From Caballeronia calidae (GTDB taxonomy: Bacteria; Pseudomonadota; Gammaproteobacteria; Burkholderiales; Burkholderiaceae), in contig NZ_FCOX02000006.1 of assembly GCF_900044055.2 (NCBI RefSeq), positions 1-64,000 of the forward strand: a DNA stretch of 64,000 bases, written 5' to 3'. Shown here in pieces: positions 8,780-16,703 of the stretch. Below the pieces are notes generated by a model that made no database searches, was not told the origin of the DNA, and saw only the letters and a program-made list of their open reading frames with translations. How positions within the stretch are numbered: the stretch's first letter is position 1; each line of letters starts with the position of its first letter. A program made the translations under genes and the position numbers.

Positions 8780-9175
8780 TCAGGCAGCTTGCCGCGCCCT
8801 CTCCTCTTCGACCATGCGCGCGTGCGCGTACACGCGGTCACGTTCGCGCGCAACGAGCGTGCGCTTGCGCGCGAGCGTCTGTCGATGATATTTCGGGTCG
8901 CCCATCTGCATCACATACTCACTATGACGATGACGCAGATAGCGCTGGAAGAATTCCGCGCCGGGCAAGCCGCTGTCGAGCGCCATGAGCACGCCGTAGT
9001 CGATGTCGCACACGTCGCCGAGTGTCTTGATCGCGGATTCGAGCGCCGCATAGCGCTGGGGCAGCGGCACGCCTTTGTCGCATAGCGCATGAAAGCGCTG
9101 ATAGGTCAGCACCTGCCCGTGCGATGCACAACGCCATAACGCCTTCGTGAGCCGTTGACTGAGTTCCGTTTCCAC
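8780..9175 (-). CDS. Conserved hypothetical protein, 131 aa
   Basis: No family is recognised. The protein is soluble, helical in appearance and ends in a charged Arg/Glu-rich segment (LARKRTLVARERDRVYAHARMVEEERAR). There is no signal peptide or membrane segment. The GTG start at 9173-9175 is supported by GGGAGGAAAC directly upstream. It is convergent with the LysR gene with almost no spacer. The clear ribosome-binding site and G/C-rich third positions support a real gene. Confidence 0.65.
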   Translation of the reverse strand: METELSQRLTKALWRCASHGQVLTYQRFHALCDKGVPLPQRYAALESAIKTLGDVCDIDYGVLMALDSGLPGAEFFQRYLRHRHSEYVMQMGDPKYHRQTLARKRTLVARERDRVYAHARMVEEERARQAA

Positions 9176-9179
9176 GTTT

Positions 9180-10047
9180 CCTCCCGCATGTCGTGCGGAT
9201 CGTATGCGTGCGACATTCCACCGTCATTCGAAAATCGACGACGGCGAACGATTGCCTGGAAATCACCTGCAACGCCAAAAGAGATATGCGCGACATTGTC
9301 AATGCATCATGTCGCCTTGGGCCTTGATGTGCTTCACAAAACGGAAACGCTAAAGCACACTGCTGCTAAGCCCGCCTTTACGCGCCTTATTGAAGCGGCG
9401 TGTTTGGTTATTTCCTGCGTTGTAGGAAACGAGGCAAATAGCCAAGAACACGAAATACGCTAAACGTCTTTGTATATCAGGTCTTGCGCGACGCAACTCG
9501 AAACAGCGCACGCGCTCACACGGCTGCGGAAGCAGCAGTGCACTTGCAGAACATGTTTGTGACGCACGAAGCGACGCCAAAGCGCGAACCTTGCGCGCTT
9601 CGCTTGTTATCGGCCTCGACGGACCGTATTGAATTCCACGCTACAGCGCTGCACTCTCTGACGGAAGAGCTCTCGCAACGGCTGCAACCCGATTACATGC
9701 TAGCAAACATACAGGCGTAAACCAAGAAAAGTTTCCACATCGAAGACCGCGCAGGTTTTCACGCGGCTGTCATTCGGTATATTTTCCTTGCATCGATTCG
9801 CCGTTTAATGGTGCACACGAATTCGTAATTTGGAACGTTGTTTCGCAAGCCACGATGCTTAAGACCGGTTTAAGCATTCGAGACTAAAACATGTCATGAG
9901 ACACGAGCAACATGACGACGCGATGCCGTTCATCGCGGCTCGCTGCATATCGGCTCTCACCCGAACGTCCACGCGGATGGTCAGACCGGGCAACGCCGCA
10001 CGCGCATGCCAACGGCGCGAAGGCGCAGGCGATGACCATCCCATTCA
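9180..10047. other. Gene-poor stretch ahead of terminator and intron
   Basis: About 870 bases with lower GC than the surroundings and no convincing gene. Short frames exist (for example 9553-9720) but lack ribosome-binding sites and good codon bias. Structures seen are a hairpin at 9411-9429 (TTTCCT/AGGAAA) and a stronger one at 9855-9877. Because a strong plus-strand terminator ends the stretch at 10048-10075, an unannotated small RNA or a lost gene is possible. Confidence 0.5.
9855..9877. repeat. 8-bp perfect inverted repeat in gene-poor region
   Basis: Arms ATGCTTAA (9855-9862) and TTAAGCAT (9870-9877) with a 7-base loop. No gene adjoins it. It could be an operator or the 5' hairpin of a small transcript ending at the 10048-10075 terminator. 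Confidence 0.5.
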
Positions 10048-10075
10048 GCCCGGCAGAAATGCCGGGCTTTTTTTT
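10048..10075 (+). terminator. Strong Rho-independent terminator, intron insertion target
   Basis: Perfect stem GCCCGGCA/TGCCGGGC (10048-10055, 10060-10067) with a GAAA tetraloop and eight T residues (10068-10075). No coding gene on the plus strand precedes it closely. The group II intron begins two bases later, the site preference known for class C introns. Confidence 0.9.
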
Positions 10076-10076
10076 G

Positions 10077-11942
10077 GTGCGCCGAGCATGCGCAACAGCT
10101 TGGGGGTGCGAGTCCCCTGTCCAGCCTGATGGGGCGAAGGACTAGCGAAACGCAAGGGCGTCGTCGTGAGGCGGGGTCTGAAGGAAGCGTGTAGCAAAGC
10201 CACGAGCTGACGAACAGAAACCAGATACGAGGCCTACCCGTGCGGACGAGCGAGCCAATGATCGCGAAGTCCTCAACCATCAAGGGGCGGGGTGGTAAAT
10301 CTGGCAGGTGTGTGGTGAAGGCGGTTGTGCTTACCTCGGGAGGCCTGCGCGGTGTCCTGGAATCAGGACTGAGCGACTCGCAAGGGGCGCTGAGCGCCGC
10401 GCAGGAGTCAGCAGCGGGCATATTAGGGCGGCGACGTCTGAAGGCCCAAACGGAGAGGAGCGGCGAGTAAGCCAGAGAACTCGACATGGGAGCGCAGCAG
10501 AAAACGCATCGCGTCCTTGACGGCGGAGGCAGGGGTGAAGCCCCGATGGCTGCTGATCGAGGGGCTGAACCTATGACGGCGAACCCCGAGCCTGAAAGCC
10601 CGTCGGCCTGTGACCGACTGATGGAAGAAGTCTGCGAAAGGGAGAACCTGAAGCAGGCGTTGAAGCGTGTGAAGGCAAACAAGGGTGCGCCCGGCGTGGA
10701 CGGCATGACGGTTCAGGCACTACCGGCGTACCTGCGGGAGCATTGGCCGTCGATCCGGGACACGCTGCTGAATGGCACGTACAGGCCTCAACCTGTGAGA
10801 CGGGTCGAAATACCCAAGCCGGATGGAGGTGGCGTGCGCAAGCTCGGCATCCCCTCTGCGCTTGACAGATTCGTTCAGCAGGCGGTATTGCAGGTGCTGC
10901 AAAGGCAGTGGGACCCGACGTTCTCGGACTCCAGCTACGGTTTCCGTCCGGGACGCTCGGCGCATCAGGCCGTGGCGCAGGCACAAGGCTACATTCAGGC
11001 GGGACATCGCTGGGTTGTAGATCTAGATCTGGAGAAATTCTTCGATCGCGTGAGCCACGATATCCTGATGAGCCGGGTGGCAAAGCGAGTTGGCGACAGG
11101 CGTGTCCTGAAGCTGGTTCGCTCCTTCCTGACGGCAGGTGTGCTGGAGAACGGGCTGGTTGGTGCAACGGACGAAGGGACACCCCAGGGTGGTCCTCTGT
11201 CACCGTTGTTATCCAATCTGATGCTCGACGACCTTGACCGGGAGCTTGAGCGGCGGGGGCTGCACTTCGTGAGGTACGCCGACGATTGCAATGTCTACGT
11301 ACGTAGCGAACGCGCGGGCCAGCGTGTGATGGTGGGCCTGAAGGTCTTCCTCACCAGCCGGTTGAAGCTGAAGGTCAATGAGGCGAAGAGCGCCGTGGCG
11401 CGACCACACACGAGGAAGTTTCTGGGATTTACCTTCTCGAACCGGGATTCGGTCAAACGGCGCATCGCGCCCAAGGCGCTGGCCCGCTTCAGGGAGCGAA
11501 TTCGGGAACTGACGCAACGCACGCGAGGGGTCAGCGTCGACCAGATGGTTGACGTGCTGAAACGATACCTGACTGGGTGGCGAGGCTACTTCAGCTTCTG
11601 CGAAACGCCCTCCGTACTCCACAAACTTGATGAATGGATCCGCCGTCGCCTTCGCTGCTTCCTGTGGAAGCAATGGAAACGCGGCCGGACTCGATTCGAG
11701 GAACTGGTTGCGCGAGGCGTGAACCGCAACCTTGCTGCCCAGACGGCGGGCTCACCGCACGGTGCATGGCGCCTTAGTTGCAGCCCGGCATTGAACCAGG
11801 CGCTGTCAAATCGTTACTTCCGTTCGCTGGGCCTGCCGTCGGTCGGGCCAACGCCGATCAACTGATCCGAACCGCCGTGTACGGACCCGTACGCACGGTG
11901 GTGTGGGAGGGGTCGGGCCGCGAGGCCTGCCCCTATCCCGAT
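10077..11942 (+). mobile_element. Group II intron, bacterial class C (IIC)
   Basis: The 5' end is GTGCG (10077-10081), the group II boundary consensus. It is followed by typical domain I sequence, with GAAGGACTAGCGAAACGCAA at about 10135-10154. The reverse transcriptase/maturase lies in domain IV. Domain V is a hairpin at about 11871-11902 (ACCGCCGTG paired with CACGGTGGT, one G-U). Domain VI at about 11906-11942 has an unpaired A at 11935, seven bases before the 3' end, as expected for the branch point; the intron ends in AT. The insertion point is directly behind the T-run of a Rho-independent terminator, the hallmark of class C introns. All parts appear intact, so it may be active. Confidence 0.88.
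10573..11865 (+). CDS. ltrA: Group II intron reverse transcriptase/maturase
   Basis: A protein of about 430 residues encoded in intron domain IV. It has the reverse transcriptase domain with the catalytic FVRYADDCNVYV motif and the conserved GTPQGGPLSPLLSN and SYGFRPGRSAHQAV blocks. It ends in the group II maturase (X) domain (YLTGWRGYFSFCETPSVLHKLDEWIRRRLRC split across two parts). No HNH endonuclease domain follows, as usual for class C. It would assist splicing and target-primed reverse transcription. The ATG at 10573 has GAGGGG eight bases upstream and is preferred; an in-frame ATG at 10486 would add 29 residues and cannot be excluded. The stop lies six bases before domain V. Confidence 0.93.
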   Translation: MTANPEPESPSACDRLMEEVCERENLKQALKRVKANKGAPGVDGMTVQALPAYLREHWPSIRDTLLNGTYRPQPVRRVEIPKPDGGGVRKLGIPSALDRFVQQAVLQVLQRQWDPTFSDSSYGFRPGRSAHQAVAQAQGYIQAGHRWVVDLDLEKFFDRVSHDILMSRVAKRVGDRRVLKLVRSFLTAGVLENGLVGATDEGTPQGGPLSPLLSNLMLDDLDRELERRGLHFVRYADDCNVYVRSERAGQRVMVGLKVFLTSRLKLKVNEAKSAVARPHTRKFLGFTFSNRDSVKRRIAPKALARFRERIRELTQRTRGVSVDQMVDVLKRYLTGWRGYFSFCETPSVLHKLDEWIRRRLRCFLWKQWKRGRTRFEELVARGVNRNLAAQTAGSPHGAWRLSCSPALNQALSNRYFRSLGLPSVGPTPIN

Positions 11943-12009
11943 TTTCATCGCACAACGCGTGAAGCGTGCGCAAGCTCATGGCCGTCCCCCGAAGATGGTC
12001 GACGAACAT

Positions 12010-12043
12010 AAAAAAAACGCGCCGCGGTTTCCCGTCGGCGCGT
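12010..12043 (-). terminator. Rho-independent terminator for the BKACE gene
   Basis: On the minus strand, an 8-bp stem (ACGCGCCG/CGGCGCGT arms at 12017-12024 and 12036-12043) is followed by a run of eight T. It lies about 35 bases after the stop of the 12077-12913 gene. Confidence 0.85.
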
Positions 12044-12076
12044 CTTGAGTCCTGTGTTTCGAACCGCGAGCAACAC

Positions 12077-12913
12077 TCAAAGCGACAACAGCTTGCGCGC
12101 CTCCTGCGCCGTCGCGACAGGCCGTCCGTACTCCGCGCACAGCGACGCCACCCGGCTCACCAGTTGCGCATTGCTCTTCGCGAGCGTGTCCTTGTCCCAG
12201 CGCACGTTATCTTCGAGGCCGGTGCGGCAATGTCCGCCCAACTGCAGCGTCCAGTGATTCACTTCGAGCTGGTGACGGCCGATGCCCGCAGCGGTCCATG
12301 TCGCATCGGGCAGATTCTTCTTCAACTGCTCGACTTCGAACTCGAGAATCTCGCGCCTTGCGGGCAACGCGTTTTTCACGCCGAGCACGAACTGCACGTG
12401 CACGGGTGACTTGAGCAAGCCCTGGTTCACGAGATCGACAGTGCTGTAGAGCATCGCCAGATCGAAGATCTCGATCTCGGGCTTCACATTGTGATCGAGC
12501 ATCGTCTGCGCGAGAGAGCGCACGAAGTCGGGCGGATTCTCGTAGACGATCGTCGGGAAGTTGACCGAGCCCGTCGCGAGCGATGCCATATCGGGCTTGA
12601 GATCGAGCATCGCGCCGCGCTGCTCGAACGAACGACCGCGCCCGCCCGTCGAAAACTGGATGATGATGTCCGGGCAATGCTTGCGGATGCCTTCCTGCAA
12701 TTCAGCGAAGCGATGACGGTCCGAGCTCGAGCGCTCGTCTTCGTCGCGCACATGCAGATGCACGAGCGTCGCGCCCGCTTCGTACGCCTCGTGCGTGCTC
12801 TCGATCTGCTCGGCGATCGTGATGGGCACGGCCGGATTGTCCTTCTTGCGCGGCACCGATCCGGTGATCGCAACCGATATGACGCAGGGTTCCTTCGTAG
12901 GGGATTGGGTCAC
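12077..12913 (-). CDS. BKACE (beta-keto acid cleavage enzyme, DUF849) family protein
   Basis: A 278-residue TIM-barrel protein of the 3-keto-5-aminohexanoate cleavage family. These enzymes condense a beta-keto acid with acetyl-CoA to give acetoacetate and a new CoA ester, using a Zn or similar metal. The metal-binding HLHVRDED (His52, His54), the FSTGGRG and LATGSVNF segments and the GIGRHQLE segment near the C-terminus are visible. The precise beta-keto acid differs between subfamilies and cannot be fixed here. The start is GTG, supported by AAGGAGCGAAGC upstream. The gene appears monocistronic, with its own terminator and a possible operator about 70 bases upstream. Confidence 0.9.
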   Translation of the reverse strand: MTQSPTKEPCVISVAITGSVPRKKDNPAVPITIAEQIESTHEAYEAGATLVHLHVRDEDERSSSDRHRFAELQEGIRKHCPDIIIQFSTGGRGRSFEQRGAMLDLKPDMASLATGSVNFPTIVYENPPDFVRSLAQTMLDHNVKPEIEIFDLAMLYSTVDLVNQGLLKSPVHVQFVLGVKNALPARREILEFEVEQLKKNLPDATWTAAGIGRHQLEVNHWTLQLGGHCRTGLEDNVRWDKDTLAKSNAQLVSRVASLCAEYGRPVATAQEARKLLSL

Positions 12914-12981
12914 GCTTCGCTCCTTGACGGCGCCGTCCCTGCGTAAGACATCGCGGGGACCGAGACGGCGCTCAAATTTGA

Positions 12982-13000
12982 ACTAACTAGTACGTTTAGT
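12982..13000. promoter_or_regulatory. Possible TetR-like operator upstream of the BKACE gene
   Basis: The ACTAACTAGTACGTTTAGT element has ACTAA/TTAGT arms flanking a TAGTACG core, 70 bases upstream of the BKACE GTG start. The arrangement resembles TetR-family dyads, but no TetR gene is in the window, so the assignment is weak. Confidence 0.3.
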
Positions 13001-13107
13001 GATGATGCGGCATTGTCCGTTCCGCTGCAAGCCACACAAACCCTAAGCCTCCTTCCGCGCGCGTGCGCCGCCGAAACATTGCGTTCGTACGACGAATCGC
13101 GCCATGC

Positions 13108-13392
13108 CTACGTCTGCCGCGCCGCGTGCTCGGCGAGCATCTGGCCGACCTGCAGGTCGTCAAGTGCCGGCTTGATGTCGAACATGAACAAGTCGGCCCA
13201 CTCGTGCGCCCACTGCGCCAGCGGCGCGAGGTCGTTGCATTCGCATACGGCGATTCCCCAGATCGAGCCGATCGCGTGCCAGCGGCCCAGCAGATGAATG
13301 CCGTCGGGCGGCGCGCCGCGGGTCTGCAGGAATCGCTCGGCCGCCTGTCTTTCGACATCGGGTTGCGCCGTCCAGTTGACGATGAATAGCAT
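13108..13392 (-). CDS. DUF3303 family small protein
   Basis: A 94-residue protein with the DUF3303 pattern: MLFIVNW at the N-terminus, RFLQTRGAPPDGIHLLGRWHAIGS in the middle (GRWH is the best-conserved part) and WADLFMFDIKPALDD at the end. Such proteins have a ferredoxin-like alpha/beta fold and no known function. Start strongly supported by AGGAGGAT upstream. It appears to be a single-gene unit. Confidence 0.8.
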   Translation of the reverse strand: MLFIVNWTAQPDVERQAAERFLQTRGAPPDGIHLLGRWHAIGSIWGIAVCECNDLAPLAQWAHEWADLFMFDIKPALDDLQVGQMLAEHAARQT

Positions 13393-13636
13393 GGCTCGAT
13401 CCTCCTGTTGGAACGCGATGACACGGCGCGATGCGTCGCGCCCCGCCGCATCGGCACGCGCGGCGGATGCGGTTCATCCAGTATAGGAGGCGGCGGCCGG
13501 GCCAACGGGGCGTCGCATCGTGCGTGCTCGTGCGCGCTTGTGCGATTGCATTTTGCGTATTGCATGACGCATTCAAACGCAGCCGCCATGCACTATCCTC
13601 TTGCCACCGCATCGGCACGCACGCAGGCGGCGTCGC

Positions 13637-13993
13637 TCAATGCATCACGACGACCGGTGCCGCGAGCACCGGCTGCGCATACGTCACCCTCACGGCCGGT
13701 GCGGGCGCATAGGCGGAGACGACCACAGCCGTCCCCGGCGGCGGAGACGCAGGCGGCGGCGCAGCGACGGCCACGGGCGCAACGACGGGCGCAATCACCA
13801 CGGTGCGCGCGGGCACGTAGTAGTACGGCGGCCTCGGCGGCGGCGCATAGTAATAGACGGGACGTGGCGGCGGTGCGTAGACGACGGCGGGCGCCACGTA
13901 GGAAACCTGCACGTTCGTTCCAGCCGACGCGGTCTTCGCGCAAGTGAGACTGACGACGGCAACGGCGGAAACGCTGAGCAAACGGATATTCAT
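13637..13993 (-). CDS. Secreted Pro/Tyr/Val-rich repeat protein
   Basis: A 118-residue protein. Residues 1-24 form a signal peptide (LLSVSAVAVVSLTCAKTASA). The mature part is low complexity: APPPRPVYYY followed by APPPRPPYYY, then Val/Ala/Pro-rich repeats. Such proteins are common in Burkholderia relatives and are probably periplasmic or outer-membrane associated; no function is known. Start supported by GAGGACTTCACC. A 16-base perfect palindrome lies 38 bases upstream. Confidence 0.7.
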   Translation of the reverse strand: MNIRLLSVSAVAVVSLTCAKTASAGTNVQVSYVAPAVVYAPPPRPVYYYAPPPRPPYYYVPARTVVIAPVVAPVAVAAPPPASPPPGTAVVVSAYAPAPAVRVTYAQPVLAAPVVVMH

Positions 13994-14030
13994 GGTGAAG
14001 TCCTCATGTATCGAAGGCGGTCGATCGGGA

Positions 14031-14046
14031 GAGATATCGATATCTC
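14031..14046. promoter_or_regulatory. 16-bp perfect palindrome GAGATATCGATATCTC
   Basis: Fully self-complementary element in the spacer upstream of the secreted repeat protein gene and upstream (other side) of the EF-hand operon. Its position suits an operator for the minus-strand gene. No matching second copy was seen nearby. Confidence 0.5.
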
Positions 14047-14250
14047 AAGTGCCGGCGATGAGAACGATAGCGAAGCGCCGCGCGAAGCGTGAGGCATAAC
14101 TTGTGTCATCGAATGTCGGCGAAAGCGCCGGGCATCGCGGATGAAATGCGGCGACATGGTTCGTAGCATCCCTGAGATTGCGTTCGCCGCGCGGCTCAAT
14201 AGAATGGCATCACCGCTTACGTTCATCGCATTCGAAACGAGGAGAACGCC

Positions 14251-14553
14251 ATGCGAAAGATCCTTGTCATCCTTGCAGCATGCGCGGCCTGCGTCACGTC
14301 GAACGCCGCCTTCGCGCAGACCGCCACGCAGCCGATGGGCGCGAGCCCGCGCGTCGAACACGCGCTCGGTCAGTTGCAGACGCGCTTCTCGAGCGCCAAC
14401 ACCACGCACGACGGCAAGCTCACGCGCGAGCAGGCCACCACCGGCATGCCGATGGTCGCGAAGCACTTCGACGAAATCGACACGCAGAAGAACGGCTACG
14501 TGACGTTGCCGCAGATCGAAGCCTTCATGCGCGAGCACGCCGCGCAACGTTGA
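14251..14553 (+). CDS. Secreted EF-hand-like protein upstream of a two-component system
   Basis: A 100-residue protein. A signal peptide ends about at AFA-Q (residue 22). Two EF-hand-like loops follow: residues 50-61 (N-T-T-H-D-G-K-L-T-R-E-Q) and 77-88 (D-T-Q-K-N-G-Y-V-T-L-P-Q). Both keep Gly at loop position 6 and a hydrophobic residue at 8, but have Gln instead of Glu at position 12, so Ca2+ affinity may be low or altered. Start supported by GAGGAGAACGCC. It ends 12 bases before the response regulator gene and probably shares its transcript, which suggests a periplasmic sensor or target of that system. Confidence 0.8.
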   Translation: MRKILVILAACAACVTSNAAFAQTATQPMGASPRVEHALGQLQTRFSSANTTHDGKLTREQATTGMPMVAKHFDEIDTQKNGYVTLPQIEAFMREHAAQR

Positions 14554-14565
14554 TCCGGAGCCTCC

Positions 14566-15279
14566 ATGGAACCCCTGCCGAAGATCATCGTGCTCGACGA
14601 CGAAGCCGAGCTGCGCAACATGCTGCAGCGTTTTCTGAGTTCGCAAGGTTTCGAAGTGCGCGTCGTCGAGAACGGCAAACGCCTCGACCGCTATCTTCAG
14701 CGCGAGCCCTATGACCTCCTCGTGCTCGACTGGATGATGGAGCCCGAAGACGGCCTTTCGGTCTGCAAGCGCTTGCGCGCGGAAGGCCAGACCTTGCCGA
14801 TCCTGATGCTCACGGCGAAGGGCGATCCGGTCGACAAGGTGATCGGCCTCGAAACCGGCGCCGACGATTACCTCGCGAAGCCCTTCCTGCCGCAAGAGCT
14901 CGTCGCGCGCGTGCGTGCGTTGCTGCGCCGCCAGAAGATCGCCGCCGGCGATCCCACCCACACGCAGCAAGTCGTCCGTTTCGGCGAGTTTCGCCTCGAT
15001 CTCGGCAAGCAGAAGCTCTATCGCAATGGCGAGCCGTTCGAGATCCACTCCGCGCAGATGCAGTTGCTCGGTGCGCTCGGCTCCTCGCCGAATCGCGCGG
15101 TGAGCCGCGACAACCTCATCGCGCGCACGCGTGGCCGCGACCACGACGCGCTCGATCGCAGCATCGACGTGCAAGTGCTGCGGCTGCGTCAAATCGTCGA
15201 GGAAGATCCCGGCAAGCCGCGCTTCATCAAGACCGTCTGGGGCGTCGGCTACATGCTGCTCGCAGAAGTCGAATCGTGA
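14566..15279 (+). CDS. OmpR family response regulator
   Basis: A 237-residue response regulator. The receiver domain spans 1-118, with acidic pocket D11-D12, phospho-acceptor D55 (LLVLDWMM) and K105 (LAKPF). The OmpR/PhoB winged-helix DNA-binding domain spans about 135-232, ending in GVGYMLL. It would be phosphorylated by the kinase encoded directly downstream; the stop overlaps the kinase GTG start by four bases (translational coupling). Start supported by GGAGCCTCC. It is similar in layout to E. coli OmpR but the regulon is unknown. Linkage with an EF-hand protein points to metal or envelope signals. Confidence 0.93.
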   Translation: MEPLPKIIVLDDEAELRNMLQRFLSSQGFEVRVVENGKRLDRYLQREPYDLLVLDWMMEPEDGLSVCKRLRAEGQTLPILMLTAKGDPVDKVIGLETGADDYLAKPFLPQELVARVRALLRRQKIAAGDPTHTQQVVRFGEFRLDLGKQKLYRNGEPFEIHSAQMQLLGALGSSPNRAVSRDNLIARTRGRDHDALDRSIDVQVLRLRQIVEEDPGKPRFIKTVWGVGYMLLAEVES

Positions 15280-16640
15280 GCCGCGCGCCGCTCGCTCGCG
15301 TCGTGCCGCGCTCGCTCTTCGCGCGCAACATCCTGCTGCTCGTCACGCTCGTCGCAGTGAGCCAGGTTTGCGCGATCGCCGTGCTGCTGCACTTCATCCA
15401 GACGCCGCGCCTCGAGCGGGCGGCGGCGGCGTTCGCGAGCTACATCGTCACGCTCGACACGCTGCTGCAGACGACGCCGCCCGACGCCGCGCAGTCCGTC
15501 GCCGCGCATCTCGACCTGCACGCCGAATTGCCCGCCGGCACCCGCGATACGGCGCCGCAATCGCGGCTGCGCTTTTATCAAACGTATCAGCGCCAGACTT
15601 TCATCGAGAGCCTGCGGCGCCATCTGCCCGCGGACATGCTCGTGCGCTGGCAAGGCGGCGATTCAGCCGACGACGGCCAGCAACGGCTGTGGATCCGCGC
15701 GCATCTGTCGGGCGAGCCGCGCTGGCTCGCGCTGCCGGTGCCCGAAGCCGCGCATGACGACGGCCTCGCCACGGCGCTCCTGCTGTCGCTCGGACTCGGC
15801 GCGCTCGCGTTCGCGACGGCCTATGCGATCCAGCGCCATCTGAACCGTCCGCTCGCGCATCTCGCCGATGCCGCGCGGCTCGTGTCGTCGGGCGGCGAGC
15901 CGGGCGTCCTGCCGACCGACGGCCCGACCGAAATCGCCCAGGTCAGCAGCGCGTTCAACCGCATGACGGCGGCGCTGAAGGAAGCGGACGCCACGCGCGC
16001 GCTGATGCTCGCGGGCATCTCGCACGATATCCGCACGCCGATGACCAAGCTGCGCCTCGCCATGGCGATGTCCTCGGTGCCGTCGACGGACGCGGCCTTC
16101 GCGGCATCGGCGGAAGGCTATCTCGACACCATCGACACGATTCTTCAGCAGTTCATGGATTACGCGGGCAGCGGCGCGAAGGAGGCGCCTGTGATCGGCG
16201 ATCTCAATGCGCTGATCGCGAACCTGGCCGCCGATTTCGCGGGACTCGGGCACGAGTTCGCGCTCGATCTCGGCGAGATCGAGCCGTTTCCGTTCCGCCC
16301 GATCAGCATGATGCGCATGCTCATGAACCTGATGCAGAACGCGGTGCTGTACGGGGTCGTCGGGCTGGAAGTGCGCACGTGGACCGACCCGCGGACGCGC
16401 GCCGCGTGCGTTGTGATCGCGGATCGCGGCAAGGGGCTCGGCGGACAGGACCCGGAAGCGCTCAAGCAGCCCTTCAAGCGCGGCGGCGGCGAAGGCCAGC
16501 CGAAGGGCACGGGCCTCGGCCTCGCGATCGTCGAGCGCATCGCGCGGCTGCATGGCGGCACGCTCGAACTACGCGCGCGCGAAGGCGGCGGCGCGGAATC
16601 GCGCATCGTGCTGCCGCTAGCGGCGGCCGCAACGCGTTAG
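15276..16640 (+). CDS. EnvZ-like sensor histidine kinase
   Basis: A 454-residue inner-membrane sensor kinase. TM1 spans about 17-41 and TM2 about 165-184, bounding a periplasmic sensor of about 120 residues. A HAMP domain spans about 185-236. The dimerisation/phosphotransfer helix has His250 in ISHDIRTPMTKLRL. The HATPase domain has MNLMQNAVLYG (N box), ADRGKGL (G1) and GTGLGLAIVERIA (G2). It starts with GTG overlapping the stop of the response regulator. The periplasmic sequence shows no metal-binding cluster that would define the ligand. Confidence 0.93.
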   Translation: MSRAPLARVVPRSLFARNILLLVTLVAVSQVCAIAVLLHFIQTPRLERAAAAFASYIVTLDTLLQTTPPDAAQSVAAHLDLHAELPAGTRDTAPQSRLRFYQTYQRQTFIESLRRHLPADMLVRWQGGDSADDGQQRLWIRAHLSGEPRWLALPVPEAAHDDGLATALLLSLGLGALAFATAYAIQRHLNRPLAHLADAARLVSSGGEPGVLPTDGPTEIAQVSSAFNRMTAALKEADATRALMLAGISHDIRTPMTKLRLAMAMSSVPSTDAAFAASAEGYLDTIDTILQQFMDYAGSGAKEAPVIGDLNALIANLAADFAGLGHEFALDLGEIEPFPFRPISMMRMLMNLMQNAVLYGVVGLEVRTWTDPRTRAACVVIADRGKGLGGQDPEALKQPFKRGGGEGQPKGTGLGLAIVERIARLHGGTLELRAREGGGAESRIVLPLAAAATR

Positions 16641-16703
16641 CGCTGCGTCGAATTTTCCTTTCCTCCATCCGTGAACCATACTGCTCTGTAGGAGGAAACC
16701 GCC

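Noticed and set aside
9484-9720. Short frame MRDATRNSARAHTAAE in the gene-poor stretch
   Set aside because: It starts with TTG without a Shine-Dalgarno sequence, has no recognisable family and weak codon bias.
13637-13943. Overlapping plus-strand Arg/Ser-rich frames opposite the secreted repeat protein
   Set aside because: The minus-strand frame has a signal peptide and ribosome-binding site. The others are shadow translations of a repeat-rich region.
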